The notes beneath the pieces were generated by a model. The model had not been told where the DNA came from and did not search any database. It saw only the letters and a list, made by a program, of their open reading frames with translations. This document shows positions 8,556 through 18,321 of a DNA stretch of 64,000 nt, piece after piece. The stretch is from Clostridia bacterium (GTDB lineage Bacteria > Bacillota > Clostridia > UMGS1810). Each line of letters starts with the position of its first letter. The stretch's first letter is position 1. The stretch is taken from NCBI GenBank assembly GCA_017481205.1, contig JAFUPN010000001.1:62001-126000 (forward strand). The letters run 5' to 3'. The position numbers were made by a program, and so were the translations under genes.

Positions 8556-10187
8556 TTGATAAACATAATTAACGGAGAAATTTTCTGCGGGATGCTTATG
8601 TCTGCCGCAAATAATCTGTGTAATTACAGACAGGTTGTAGACAGCATGAATGTTTTCCCTGTTCCTGACGGAGATACAGGTTCAAATATGTCTATGACTA
8701 TTACCGCCTGTGTAAAGGCTGTTGAAGAAAACAGGGATAAATCTCTCCCCGATATAACCAAGCTGGCGGCAAATGCTGCTCTGCGCGGTGCCAGAGGAAA
8801 CTCAGGCGTTATATTGTCACAGCTTATTCGCGGTATGCAAAAAAGCCTTGCAGGAGTAGATGAGGCTGACTGTAGGAATATTGCAGCAGCTTTCAGAAGC
8901 GCTGCAGACAGCGCATACAGGGCTGTTATGAAGCCTACAGAAGGCACTATTCTCACCGTAGCACGTATGATGGCTGAGGCAGCAGAGGCAAAGGCTGCTG
9001 AATATGAAGATGCGGCAGCTTTTCTTGAATATATAACAGATGCGGGAAACAAGGCTCTTGCAAAAACTCCCCAGCTTCTTCCCCAGCTTAAGCAAGCAGG
9101 GGTAGTGGATTCCGGCGGTCAGGGACTTATGTATCTGATTGAAGGAGCACTGCATTATCTCAAAAACGGAGAGATTATCTCAGCAAACGAGACTTCAGCT
9201 GAAGAAACAGCTTCTGAAGCGGCAGAGACCGCCTCTGCAGATATTAAATTTGCATACTGCACAGAGTGCATTATAGAAAAGAAAGACTCCAAGGCTGATA
9301 CCTTCAAGTTCAAGACCACCATCGAAATGATTGGCGACAGCATGGTTGTTGTTGACGATGAGGAAATAATTAAGGTTCATATCCATACCAACAATCCCGA
9401 TGTTGTGCTTAGCGAGGCGCTCAAGCTTGGCGAGCTTTCCAATGTAAAAATCGAAAATATGAAGCTTCAGCACAGCAATATCATAAAAGAAAAAGAATCT
9501 TCAGAGCCCGAAACACCTGCAGAGCCTCCAAAAAAATATGGCTTTGCGGCTGTAGCGGCAGGTGAGGGCATTGCAGACACATTCACTCAGCTCGGTGTTG
9601 ACAGAATCATACAGGGCGGTCAGACCATGAATCCCAGCACAGACGATATACTGAATGTGATTGAGAGCATAAATGCAGAAAATGTTGTTGTTTTCCCCAA
9701 CAATAAGAACATCATCATGGCTGCGGAACAGGCAAGGGATATCTCAAAGAAAAATGTAATTGTTATTCCCACAAAAAGTATTACCCAGGCTGTAACCTGT
9801 ATGCTTGCATACGATGAAGCCATGGAGCCTTCTGAGCTTGAGGAAGAGATGAGCTCTGCCAAGGACAATGCTGTGAGCGCTCAGATAACCTTTGCGGTAA
9901 GAGACACCACTGTAGACGGTATGGAAATACATGACGGTGATATTCTCGGTATTGTTGAGGGCAAAATCAAATATGTTGACAAGACTGTACATGACTCAGC
10001 TCTTAACATAATCAAAGGCTATGCAAATGACGATACATCCCTTATAACCCTGTTTTACGGTTCCGATACAACTGAGGAAGAGGCCGACGCACTCAGCGAA
10101 GCAGCAGAAGAGCTCTTCCCTGATGTGGAATTCAGCGTAATCTACGGTGGACAGCCTGTATACAACTATTATATATCAATAGAATAA
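8556..10187 (+). CDS. DAK2-domain protein, YloV/FakA-like fatty acid kinase
   Basis: A 543-residue protein. The N-terminal DAK2/DhaL ATP-binding domain carries FPVPDGDTGSNMSMT (about residue 29) and the GARGNSGVILSQ loop (about 78). A middle and a C-terminal domain follow, the latter rich in VVVFPNNKNIIMAAEQA-like sequence. This is the organisation of FakA, which phosphorylates fatty acids bound to FakB for phospholipid synthesis. An acidic linker sits at about residues 208-228. The start is TTG at 8556 after GAGGTG. It is cotranscribed with the Asp23 gene upstream and probably recG, 5 bp downstream, as in Bacillus. No fakB is in the window. Confidence 0.85.
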   Translation: MINIINGEIFCGMLMSAANNLCNYRQVVDSMNVFPVPDGDTGSNMSMTITACVKAVEENRDKSLPDITKLAANAALRGARGNSGVILSQLIRGMQKSLAGVDEADCRNIAAAFRSAADSAYRAVMKPTEGTILTVARMMAEAAEAKAAEYEDAAAFLEYITDAGNKALAKTPQLLPQLKQAGVVDSGGQGLMYLIEGALHYLKNGEIISANETSAEETASEAAETASADIKFAYCTECIIEKKDSKADTFKFKTTIEMIGDSMVVVDDEEIIKVHIHTNNPDVVLSEALKLGELSNVKIENMKLQHSNIIKEKESSEPETPAEPPKKYGFAAVAAGEGIADTFTQLGVDRIIQGGQTMNPSTDDILNVIESINAENVVVFPNNKNIIMAAEQARDISKKNVIVIPTKSITQAVTCMLAYDEAMEPSELEEEMSSAKDNAVSAQITFAVRDTTVDGMEIHDGDILGIVEGKIKYVDKTVHDSALNIIKGYANDDTSLITLFYGSDTTEEEADALSEAAEELFPDVEFSVIYGGQPVYNYYISIE

Positions 10188-10192
10188 CGGAT

Positions 10193-12253
10193 ATGGAATT
10201 TCAGGAATATGTAAATTTTTTGAATTCTGAATTAACAGTAATAAAAGGAGTTGGCGAAAAAAAGTCAGCTCTTTTTGCTAAACTCGGAATTAACTGTGTG
10301 TGGGACCTGCTGTATTATTTCCCTTATGAGCACGAGGACAGACGCTCTTTTTACAAAATTGCCACCTGCCCCGATAATAAGCTGTGCTGCATCAAGGCAA
10401 TTCCAAAGGGCAAGCTTCTCAAAAAAAACATACGCAAAAATATTGCTCTTTTCACCCTTACGGTAGCAGATAATTCCGGCTTGGTGAATGTAAAGTTTTT
10501 TTCAAATCCCTATTACAAAATAAGCTTTGACCTGGATACCGAATATGTTTTTTTCGGCAGGATGGTCACAGGCTATGGCAAGAGGGAATTTGAAATGAAA
10601 TCCTACGAAAAATCAGGTGGAGGAAATACCGGAGTTATGCTCCCGGTATATCATGCTTCTGCAGGACTGGGACAGAATGTTATCCGCAAGACTGTGCGCG
10701 ATGCCCTTGGCGGTGTTGATTACTTGGTTGACTCACTGCCGGAGTCTGTTATAAGCAGATATAACCTATGCACGATTGACGAAGCTGTACGTCAGATGCA
10801 TCTGCCCGATAGCGAGCAGGCTCTTGCAAGGGCGAGAGCCAGACTTGTTTTTGAAGAGCTTTTTGTACTGCAGCTTGCCCTGATGTTTTTAAAAAGCAGA
10901 AGGACAGAAAATAGCGGTCTTGTTTTTCAGAAAATCTCTGTTGCGGCAGATTTTGCAAAAAAACTACCCTTTGAGCTGACCGACTCTCAGAAGCAGGTTA
11001 TCAACGAAATATGCACTGACTTCCGCTCCGGCAAGCCCATGAATAGACTGCTCCAGGGCGATGTAGGCAGCGGAAAGACAGTAGTTGCCGCGGCGGTAAT
11101 GTATACCGCCCATGCAAACGGATATCAGAGCGCCATGATGGCTCCCACGGAAATCCTTGCACAGCAGCATTATAATACTCTGACAAGCTTTTTTGGTGAT
11201 AGCCTTAATATTGCTCTGCTCACCGGCTCAACCGGCAAAAAGAAAAAGCTTCTTGCCGATATAAAGGACGGTAAATATGATATAGTTGTAGGCACTCACG
11301 CTCTTATTGAGGGCAATGTAGAATTTGCCAATCTCGGACTTTGTATAACCGATGAACAGCACCGTTTCGGTGTTAATCAGAGAGCAAGGCTGTTTGAAAA
11401 GGGTATGACCCCTCATGTGCTTGTAATGAGCGCAACTCCCATTCCGCGCACCCTGTCTTTGATTCTCTACGGAGACCTAGATGTTTCAATTATCAATACC
11501 CTGCCAAAGGGCAGAGAGCCGATAGATACCTTTTGTGTTAAATCGGACATGCACAACCGAGTTTACGGCTTTGTAAAAAAACAGCTGGACGAAGGCAGAC
11601 AGTGTTATGTGGTGTGCCCCCTGGTAGAAAAATCGGATACCATGGATGTTACCTCAAGCGTTGAGTTTGAGGAGGAGTTGAGAAGCAAGGTGCTTCCCGG
11701 GTACCGAATCGGTCTTTTGCACGGCAAGATGAAGGCTGCACAAAAGGATGAGATTATGACAGCATTTAAGAATCTTGAGCTTGACCTGCTTGTATCCACA
11801 ACAGTTATTGAGGTTGGTGTGGATGTGCCCAATGCAAATATAATAGTTATAGAAAATGCCGAGCGCTTCGGCCTGTCACAGCTTCATCAGCTAAGGGGCA
11901 GAGTAGGCAGAGGTCAGCATAAGTCATACTGCATCCTTGTTACCGATGCTGATAATAAAGAGACCTCAGAGCGTATGAGCATTATGACCGCCACAAACGA
12001 CGGCTTTAAGATTTCTCAGAAGGACTTAGAACTTCGCGGTTGCGGAGAGTTTTTCGGTACACGTCAGCACGGTCTGCCTGAGCTTAAGGTGGCAAATCTT
12101 TTTACGGATATTGATGTGCTTAAGCTTGTACAGCAGGCGTGCGGAGAAATTCTTGCAGAGGACCCGCTTCTTGAAAGCGGTGACATGGCAATGATAAGAG
12201 CTCGTATACAAAAGCTTTTTGCAGAGTATGATAATTTTAATATATTTAATTAA
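10193..12253 (+). CDS. recG: ATP-dependent DNA helicase RecG
   Basis: A 686-residue superfamily 2 helicase. The N-terminal wedge/OB domain is followed by Walker A GDVGSGKT (about residue 289), the DEQH box with RFG (about 387), SATPIPRTLSL (about 415) and QLRGRVGRG (about 566), and then the C-terminal TRG-like region. RecG reverses stalled forks and migrates branched DNA. Length is normal for the family. The start ATG lies only 5 bp after the yloV-like stop, and its Shine-Dalgarno is weak (ACGGAT), suggesting translational coupling. Confidence 0.95.
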   Translation: MEFQEYVNFLNSELTVIKGVGEKKSALFAKLGINCVWDLLYYFPYEHEDRRSFYKIATCPDNKLCCIKAIPKGKLLKKNIRKNIALFTLTVADNSGLVNVKFFSNPYYKISFDLDTEYVFFGRMVTGYGKREFEMKSYEKSGGGNTGVMLPVYHASAGLGQNVIRKTVRDALGGVDYLVDSLPESVISRYNLCTIDEAVRQMHLPDSEQALARARARLVFEELFVLQLALMFLKSRRTENSGLVFQKISVAADFAKKLPFELTDSQKQVINEICTDFRSGKPMNRLLQGDVGSGKTVVAAAVMYTAHANGYQSAMMAPTEILAQQHYNTLTSFFGDSLNIALLTGSTGKKKKLLADIKDGKYDIVVGTHALIEGNVEFANLGLCITDEQHRFGVNQRARLFEKGMTPHVLVMSATPIPRTLSLILYGDLDVSIINTLPKGREPIDTFCVKSDMHNRVYGFVKKQLDEGRQCYVVCPLVEKSDTMDVTSSVEFEEELRSKVLPGYRIGLLHGKMKAAQKDEIMTAFKNLELDLLVSTTVIEVGVDVPNANIIVIENAERFGLSQLHQLRGRVGRGQHKSYCILVTDADNKETSERMSIMTATNDGFKISQKDLELRGCGEFFGTRQHGLPELKVANLFTDIDVLKLVQQACGEILAEDPLLESGDMAMIRARIQKLFAEYDNFNIFN

Positions 12254-12360
12254 CAGCATCAATAATGTTACAATATTGTAAAAAATAAAAAAAACTCTTT
12301 AAATTATAATATTTGTGTGTTAAAATATAAAATAAGATAAATATAATTTGAGGTGGCTTG

Positions 12361-13428
12361 ATGTTAGACAAATTATCGGGAATAGAAGAAAGATTTAAGG
12401 AACTTGAAGTTAAAATTGCCGATCCCGAGGTAATTGCCGACCAGGAGCAGTGGAGGGTTATGTGTAAGGAACACTCCGACCTTGCCCCGATTGTTGCAAA
12501 GTATAAAGAATACAAAGACCTGAGCGACAACATTGATGAAGCAAAGGAAATGCTTGAAGCCGGCGGGCTTGATAAGGAAGAAAAGGAAATGATAGAGGAG
12601 GAGATATCCTCCAGTAAAAAACGTATAGAAGAAGTAAACGATGAACTCAAGATTCTGCTTCTGCCCAAGGACCCCAATGACGACAAAAACGTTATTGTTG
12701 AAATCCGCGGCGGTGCAGGCGGCGATGAGGCTGCGCTCTTTGCGGCAGACCTTATGCGCATGTACACCATGTATGCCGAGACAAAGCGCTGGAAGTGCGA
12801 GATACTCAGCACCAGCGAGACAGATATAGGTGGATATAAGGAAGTATCCTTTGCTATAAACGGTGATGGGGCCTACAGCAGGCTCAAGTTTGAATCCGGT
12901 GTACACAGAGTCCAGCGAATCCCATCTACAGAATCCGGCGGAAGAATACATACTTCCACTGTTACTGTGGCGGTTCTTCCCGAGGTGGAGGAGGTTGAGG
13001 TTGAGATTAACCCCAACGACCTGAGAATAGACGTATTCAGGGCAGGAGGTCCCGGCGGTCAGTGTGTAAACACCACTGACTCTGCGGTTCGTATTACCCA
13101 TATACCCACAGGAGTTGTGGTATCCTGCCAGGATGAGAAGAGCCAGCATAAGAATAAAGACAAAGCAATGAAAATTCTTCGTTCAAGAGTATACGATATT
13201 TTTCTGCAGGAGCAGAATGACGCCATATCCGCAGAGCGTAAGAGCCAGGTTGGTACCGGCGACCGCAGTGAGCGAATAAGAACCTACAACTACCCTCAGG
13301 GCAGAGTCACTGACCATAGAATAGGTCTTACACTTCACAGGCTTGAGGCGGTGCTTAACGGAGACCTTGACGAAATCATCGACGCACTCATCACCACTGA
13401 TCAGAGTGAAAAGCTTAAGCAGGGCTGA
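12361..13428 (+). CDS. prfA: Peptide chain release factor 1
   Basis: A class I release factor of 355 residues. The GGQ motif (GGPGGQCVN, about residue 230) triggers peptidyl-tRNA hydrolysis. The stop-codon reading tripeptide region reads [14 protein letters not shown], i.e. P-S-T where most RF1 proteins have P-A-T or P-V-T; this still fits the RF1 P-x-T pattern and excludes RF2 (SPF). The ATG at 12361 is preferred over the TTG three bases upstream because GAGGTGG at 12350-12356 is correctly spaced. The AT-rich 100-bp gap after recG suggests its own promoter. Confidence 0.95.
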   Translation: MLDKLSGIEERFKELEVKIADPEVIADQEQWRVMCKEHSDLAPIVAKYKEYKDLSDNIDEAKEMLEAGGLDKEEKEMIEEEISSSKKRIEEVNDELKILLLPKDPNDDKNVIVEIRGGAGGDEAALFAADLMRMYTMYAETKRWKCEILSTSETDIGGYKEVSFAINGDGAYSRLKFESGVHRVQRIPSTESGGRIHTSTVTVAVLPEVEEVEVEINPNDLRIDVFRAGGPGGQCVNTTDSAVRITHIPTGVVVSCQDEKSQHKNKDKAMKILRSRVYDIFLQEQNDAISAERKSQVGTGDRSERIRTYNYPQGRVTDHRIGLTLHRLEAVLNGDLDEIIDALITTDQSEKLKQG

Positions 13429-13461
13429 TTATCAGGAGTGCTTGCAAAAGGAAGAAGCTTT

Positions 13462-14469
13462 ATGAAAACAGTTACTGTTGATAAAAACAATCTTGAGGGT
13501 GCTGCTGTGTGCCTGAGAAACGGCGGCCTTGTGGTTTTTCCCACAGAGACGGTATACGGACTCGGTGCCGATGCATCAAACCCTCAGGCGGTAGAAAATA
13601 TATACAAAGCTAAGGGCAGACCCAGCGACAATCCTCTTATAGTACATATAGCTAATTTTGATGATGTATACAAGCTTGCAAGGGAGATACCCGATTTTGC
13701 AGCTGAGCTTATGGAAAGATACTGGCCCGGACCGCTTACCCTTATTTTCAAAAAGCAGCCCCATGTTATTGACAGAGTTACAGCCGGGCTTGACACTGTT
13801 GCAGTGCGGTATCCGTCCAATCCTATAGCCAATGAGCTTATACGCAGGAGTGGTGTGTTTGTGGCGGCTCCGTCGGCAAATCTGTCCGGCAGTCCCAGTC
13901 CCACGGTGTACCGACATGTTAAGGCTGATTTGGATGGCAGGGTAGACTATATAGTAAACGGCGAGGGCTGTGAAATCGGTCTTGAATCCACAGTGGTGGA
14001 TGCCAGCGGTGATTTCCCGGTTATTCTCCGTCCCGGAGCAATTACTCTTGAAATGCTGAGTAAGGTTCATCCCGGTGCATGTATGGATCCTGCTTTGCTT
14101 GATTCCGATAAGGTTGAGAAGCCAAAATGCCCCGGTATGAAATATATACATTATTCGCCGAAGGCTGATGTTATAGTTGTGTGCGGTGAAAAGCAAAATC
14201 GCACCGAATACATAAGCTCTCAGCTTAAGGCAAACTCCAATGCAGGAGTCATGACATTTTGCGGCGGGGAATATCCCGATGCAAAATGTACACTTTCTGC
14301 AGGAAATACCATGCAGGAATACGGTCATATCCTGTTTTACAATCTTCGGGAGTTTGACGGGCATGGAGTAGACACTGTTTATGCCGAATTTGAAATTCAG
14401 GACGGCATGGGTGACGCAGTAAAAAACAGGCTGTACAAATCAGCCGGTTTTAATATAGTAAATGTTTGA
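13462..14469 (+). CDS. Threonylcarbamoyl-AMP synthase, Sua5/YwlC type
   Basis: A 335-residue protein with an N-terminal YrdC domain (ETVYGLGADA, KAKGRPSDNPL, APSANLSGSPSPT) and a C-terminal Sua5 extension after about residue 210. It makes threonylcarbamoyl-AMP from Thr, bicarbonate and ATP for the universal tRNA modification t6A37. The product is used by TsaD, encoded three genes downstream. The ATG at 13462 is chosen because AAAGGAAG lies 7 bp upstream; a GTG at 13438 is in frame but lacks a good site. The order prfA-sua5-phosphatase is also seen in other Firmicutes. Confidence 0.92.
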   Translation: MKTVTVDKNNLEGAAVCLRNGGLVVFPTETVYGLGADASNPQAVENIYKAKGRPSDNPLIVHIANFDDVYKLAREIPDFAAELMERYWPGPLTLIFKKQPHVIDRVTAGLDTVAVRYPSNPIANELIRRSGVFVAAPSANLSGSPSPTVYRHVKADLDGRVDYIVNGEGCEIGLESTVVDASGDFPVILRPGAITLEMLSKVHPGACMDPALLDSDKVEKPKCPGMKYIHYSPKADVIVVCGEKQNRTEYISSQLKANSNAGVMTFCGGEYPDAKCTLSAGNTMQEYGHILFYNLREFDGHGVDTVYAEFEIQDGMGDAVKNRLYKSAGFNIVNV

Positions 14470-14479
14470 GGTTAACGGT

Positions 14480-14935
14480 ATGAAAATCATTTTTGTTTGC
14501 ACTGGAAATACTTGCCGAAGCCCCATGGCAGAGGCTATACTCAAAAAAATGGTATATGCTGAAAATCTTGATGTCATTGTTGAGTCAAGAGGCACCAGCG
14601 TATATTCTGACGACCCCATCAATCCCAAATCCGCAGAAGCCCTTGCTACAATCGGTATAAAAAATGTTATACACAGAGCAAGGCAGATTACGAAATCGGA
14701 TATTGAAGAGGCGGATATAGTGCTCACCATGACCCAGCAGCACAAGCTATCATTGGTAAAGACCTTTCCTGATTATCGGTACAAAATATTCACCTTGGCA
14801 GAATATGCTGTTGATTCCAGAGACGATATTTCCGACCCCTTCGGCAAAAGCCAGATTTTTTACAATTTTTGCGTTCAGGAAATCAAAAAGCTTGTGGAAA
14901 CTCTGTTTGAAGAAATCAAGGAGCAGCTGGCATGA
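14480..14935 (+). CDS. Low-molecular-weight protein phosphatase (YwlE-like, arginine or tyrosine phosphatase)
   Basis: A 151-residue LMW-PTP fold enzyme with the P-loop CTGNTCRSP at residues 8-16 (Cys nucleophile, Arg phosphate binder) and the general-acid Asp in SDPFG near residue 123. The Thr in CTGNTCRS is the residue type that favours phospho-Arg in YwlE, so protein-arginine phosphatase activity is plausible but not shown. The start ATG at 14480 follows TGAGG, which overlaps the sua5 stop codon. The gene overlaps rimI by 4 bp. Confidence 0.88.
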   Translation: MKIIFVCTGNTCRSPMAEAILKKMVYAENLDVIVESRGTSVYSDDPINPKSAEALATIGIKNVIHRARQITKSDIEEADIVLTMTQQHKLSLVKTFPDYRYKIFTLAEYAVDSRDDISDPFGKSQIFYNFCVQEIKKLVETLFEEIKEQLA

Positions 14936-15381
14936 GCATTGAAATAATCAGCCTTTCGGAAAGCATGGCAGAGAATGTGCATAATCTTGAGTGCCTCTGC
15001 TTTCCTGACCCATACAGCGAAAGTGTTCTCCGCAAGGATTTTGCCAATCCGTCAAATATATGCTTTTGTGCGGTTTGCTGTGATATCTTAGCAGGATACT
15101 GCATCTGCTCAACCGTACTCGATGAGGCGGAGCTGCAGCGTATTGCAGTGTCTGATAAATTCAGAGGTCAGGGCATAGCGTCGCTTATGGTTGATTATCT
15201 TATTGAACAGTGTAATTTTAAGGGAATATCCCGGATGTATCTTGAAGTAAGGGAGTCAAACACTCCCGCACGCAGATTATATGAAAAACACAATTTTATT
15301 CAGACAGGTATCAGAAAGGCTTATTACCGTGATAACGGCGAAAATGCTGTTCTGTATGCACTGTCGTTGAGCAGGCGGTGA
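14932..15381 (+). CDS. rimI: Ribosomal-protein-S18-alanine N-acetyltransferase
   Basis: A GNAT acetyltransferase of 149 residues. The acetyl-CoA loop RGQGIAS lies near residue 80, and the RimI signature [18 protein letters not shown] lies near residue 105. RimI acetylates the N terminus of ribosomal protein S18, and its gene habitually travels with tsaD. Start ATGA overlaps the stop of the phosphatase gene. Confidence 0.88.
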   Translation: MSIEIISLSESMAENVHNLECLCFPDPYSESVLRKDFANPSNICFCAVCCDILAGYCICSTVLDEAELQRIAVSDKFRGQGIASLMVDYLIEQCNFKGISRMYLEVRESNTPARRLYEKHNFIQTGIRKAYYRDNGENAVLYALSLSRR

Positions 15382-15385
15382 TAAA

Positions 15386-16390
15386 TTGCTTATTCTTGGA
15401 ATAGAAACTTCTTGTGACGAAACCTCTGCAGCAGTTGTAAGAGACGGCAGAGAGATACTCTCAGATGTGATATCGTCACAGATAGACATACATACACAGT
15501 TTGGCGGAGTAGTGCCCGAAATTGCATCACGTAAGCATCTTGAGGCTATCAACGGAGTTATAGACAGTGCGCTTGAAAATGCCGGAGTTACTTTGGATGA
15601 TATTGATGCAATAGGCGTAACCTATGCCCCAGGTCTTGTGGGTGCGCTTCTGGTAGGCGTGTCTGCGGCAAAGGCGCTTTCCTTTGCAACCGGCAAGCCG
15701 CTTATTCCGGTGCACCATATAAGAGGGCATATATGTGCCAACTATATTGAACATAAGGATTTGGAACCACCCTTTGTGTGCCTGGTGTGCTCAGGCGGTC
15801 ACAGTCACATTATCCATGTTAAGAGCTATACCGACTATGCTGTGCTCGGTCAGACCAGAGACGATGCGGCAGGGGAGGCCTTTGACAAGGTTGCAAGAGT
15901 TCTCGGTCTCGGCTATCCCGGCGGTCCCAAGATAGACAAGCTTGCGAAAGAAGGTAATGATGATGCAATTTCCTTTAAAAAGGTTTCCTTCGGCAAGGGC
16001 TGCTATGATTTCAGCTTCAGCGGTATCAAAACCGGAGTTATCAACTATCTTCACAATGCAGAGCAAAAGGGAGAGACGGTTTCAAAGGCTGATTTGGCGG
16101 CATCCTTTCAAAAGAATGTAACAGAGGTTCTTATAGGCAATCTGGTGGAAGCGGCAAAATCTGTCGGTGTTGATACAATTGCTCTTGCAGGCGGTGTTGC
16201 TTCAAACAGCAGATTAAGACAGGAGCTTGACCGCAGAAAAGGCAACTTGCGGGCTGTGTATCCCTCACCCAAGCTGTGTACGGACAACGGCTCGATGATA
16301 GGCTGCAGTGCTTTTTACGAGGCGCAGAGCGGCAGATATGCAGACATGACGTTAAATGCCATACCGTATCTGAGTGTGGATTTAATATAA
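15386..16390 (+). CDS. tsaD: tRNA N6-adenosine threonylcarbamoyltransferase
   Basis: A 334-residue ASKHA-fold protein. Hallmarks are the N-terminal [12 protein letters not shown], the metal-binding HHIRGH (about residue 109), CSGGHSH (about 135) and [10 protein letters not shown] (about 271). It transfers the threonylcarbamoyl group onto A37 of tRNAs, together with TsaB and TsaE, which are not in this window. The start is TTG at 15386, 4 bp after rimI, so translation is probably coupled. Length is typical. Confidence 0.94.
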   Translation: MLILGIETSCDETSAAVVRDGREILSDVISSQIDIHTQFGGVVPEIASRKHLEAINGVIDSALENAGVTLDDIDAIGVTYAPGLVGALLVGVSAAKALSFATGKPLIPVHHIRGHICANYIEHKDLEPPFVCLVCSGGHSHIIHVKSYTDYAVLGQTRDDAAGEAFDKVARVLGLGYPGGPKIDKLAKEGNDDAISFKKVSFGKGCYDFSFSGIKTGVINYLHNAEQKGETVSKADLAASFQKNVTEVLIGNLVEAAKSVGVDTIALAGGVASNSRLRQELDRRKGNLRAVYPSPKLCTDNGSMIGCSAFYEAQSGRYADMTLNAIPYLSVDLI

Positions 16391-16412
16391 AAATTTTAAG
16401 GAGGCTTAAGCA

Positions 16413-18245
16413 ATGAAAAAATCTAAAATTTTGAACATCTTTGTTTCATTAACGGTAGTTGTGTGCCTGGTTTTCACAACTGCATACGCAGCGTTCCCGG
16501 ATGTACCGGAAGATAGGTATAATTGGGCCGTAGAGGCTATAAATTCTATGGCAGACGAGGGTATTATCAAGGGATATGAAGACGGTACATTCCAACCCGA
16601 AAAATCCATTTCCAAGTTAGAAGGTCTTGTGCTTATCGCAAGAGTTCTCGGATGTGATGCTTCCGAAAATGAAATTTTTATGGATGAAGCTAAATATATG
16701 TATAAAGATATAATCGAAGATTATGAATTAAGCTTCGGTGAAAACGAGCTTGCATATCTTCTTCTCAAGGGTGTTATAACCGAAGAGGAGCTTGAGGTAT
16801 ATGTAGGCGACGGTAATAGCGGAACACCTCTTATGAGATATGAGGTTGCAATGCTTCTCACAAAGGCTCTTGATGCCGAGGACAATCTTCCCTCTGCCTC
16901 CGCTCTGACCTATGCCGATGCAGATAGTGTTCCCGCTACTGCAAAAAAATATGTTCGCTATGTGACAGAGCAGGGTCTTATGAATGGTATGGAGGACAAC
17001 AAGTTCTCACCAAACACAGGTGTTACCCGTGCTCAGGCTGCTGTACTTCTGAAAAAGCTTCAGAACAAGACAAATTATCAGTTCAGGACAGGCACTGTAG
17101 TTGAGATGGATACAGTTACAAGCATAATCCGCCTTAAGGACAGCGAGGGAAGCACTATTTCCCACAGCATTCTGCCCAACGTTATCCTCAGATATGACGG
17201 CGAGCGTATTACCAAGGCAGAAATTGCATCCGGCTACAATGCATCTATCACATACAAAGATGCAGAGGTTTATGCAATAGACTTTACCCCCTCACTCATA
17301 GACGATTATGTATACGGTGCCCTTACCTCTATAACCACCAAAGGCACTATGTCTATAGGTGTGGCGGTTATGGGCGAAAATGATACTGAGCCCGCTGCTG
17401 AAAAAACTGCCTATAAGCTCACTGATGATGTAGTAGTAACAGTTGACGGAGAGGATGCTTCTGTAGGCTCTCTTAAGACCGGCTATTACGTAAAGCTTAA
17501 CATCAAGAGCGGCAAGGTTAAGGCAATTGAGGCAGAGCAGAGACAGTCAAGTGTGTCCGGTACTCTGGCAGGAATATATTTTGACCCCGTATTTAAAATT
17601 GCTGTAACAAACAAAAGCGGCGATACCTCTGAGTATCTCCTCAAGGACAGCGCAACCATCACCAGAAACGGCAAATCTGCCGAGGCTTCTGACCTTACCG
17701 AGGGAGATATAGTTTCAGTAACTCTTGATTACGGCAGGATTTCAAAGCTTACCGCAACCAGCAAGACAAGCACCAAGTCCGGTGTTATCACTGAAATCCT
17801 CATTTCAAGCAAGCCCAAGCTTACTCTCACAATAGAGGGTGAGGATGTTACATATCCTCTGTCTGCAACTGCTGAATTTTCAATAACCGGCACAGACGGA
17901 ACAAATACAATTTATGATTTGCGTACAAACACTGTTGCCACCGTAACTATTGAGAGTGATACTATCACCAAGGTTACCACAACAGCGGCAACCGAGACAA
18001 AGACAGTCACAGGTGAGGTTGTAAGCGTAACACCTGCAGCAAATGTATTCCAGGTTAAATATACAGATCCTTCTACAGGCGTTACACAGACTGATTCAAT
18101 ACTTGTTAACTCCAAGACAACCATTATTGATATCAACGGAAAGAGCCAGAAGATCAGTGCTCTTACTATCGGTACACAGGTAACCGTATACGGAACCATC
18201 GGTTCAGGTATTGTTGCAGCAACCACTGTTATGAAGCTTGACTGA
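16413..18245 (+). CDS. S-layer-homology (SLH) domain surface protein
   Basis: A 610-residue exported protein. Residues 1-28 are a classic signal peptide ending at TAYAA. Three SLH modules follow at about residues 29-220 (FPDVPEDRYNWAVEAI, GIIKGYEDGTFQPEKS, YVRYVTEQGLMNGMEDNKFSP). The C-terminal 390 residues are beta-rich and Thr/Ser/Val-rich, with repeating phrases such as GTVVEMDTVTSIIRLKD and GDIVSVTLDYGRISKL, and have no catalytic motif I know. SLH modules bind secondary cell-wall polysaccharide, so the protein should sit on the outside of a monoderm wall. AAGGAGG at 16398-16404 gives an excellent ribosome site. A terminator follows. Confidence 0.9.
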   Translation: MKKSKILNIFVSLTVVVCLVFTTAYAAFPDVPEDRYNWAVEAINSMADEGIIKGYEDGTFQPEKSISKLEGLVLIARVLGCDASENEIFMDEAKYMYKDIIEDYELSFGENELAYLLLKGVITEEELEVYVGDGNSGTPLMRYEVAMLLTKALDAEDNLPSASALTYADADSVPATAKKYVRYVTEQGLMNGMEDNKFSPNTGVTRAQAAVLLKKLQNKTNYQFRTGTVVEMDTVTSIIRLKDSEGSTISHSILPNVILRYDGERITKAEIASGYNASITYKDAEVYAIDFTPSLIDDYVYGALTSITTKGTMSIGVAVMGENDTEPAAEKTAYKLTDDVVVTVDGEDASVGSLKTGYYVKLNIKSGKVKAIEAEQRQSSVSGTLAGIYFDPVFKIAVTNKSGDTSEYLLKDSATITRNGKSAEASDLTEGDIVSVTLDYGRISKLTATSKTSTKSGVITEILISSKPKLTLTIEGEDVTYPLSATAEFSITGTDGTNTIYDLRTNTVATVTIESDTITKVTTTAATETKTVTGEVVSVTPAANVFQVKYTDPSTGVTQTDSILVNSKTTIIDINGKSQKISALTIGTQVTVYGTIGSGIVAATTVMKLD

Positions 18246-18277
18246 TAAAAAAGCAATTAAAAAATATCTTATATATC

Positions 18278-18311
18278 AAAAACCGCAGAAAATTAAAATT
18301 CTGCGGTTTTT
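18278..18311. terminator. Bidirectional terminator between SLH gene and GRE activase 1
   Basis: AAAAACCGCAGAA (18278-18290) pairs perfectly with TTCTGCGGTTTTT (18299-18311). It has A and T runs on both sides, so it can serve the converging genes on both strands. Confidence 0.88.
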
Positions 18312-18321
18312 GTCAGTTATT

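Noticed and set aside
12373-13149. A 258-codon open frame on the minus strand opposite prfA
   Set aside because: Antisense shadow of a highly conserved gene; no motif and no ribosome site.
13576-14364. A 262-codon open frame on the minus strand opposite the Sua5 gene
   Set aside because: Antisense to a well-supported gene; composition typical of a reverse-strand shadow.
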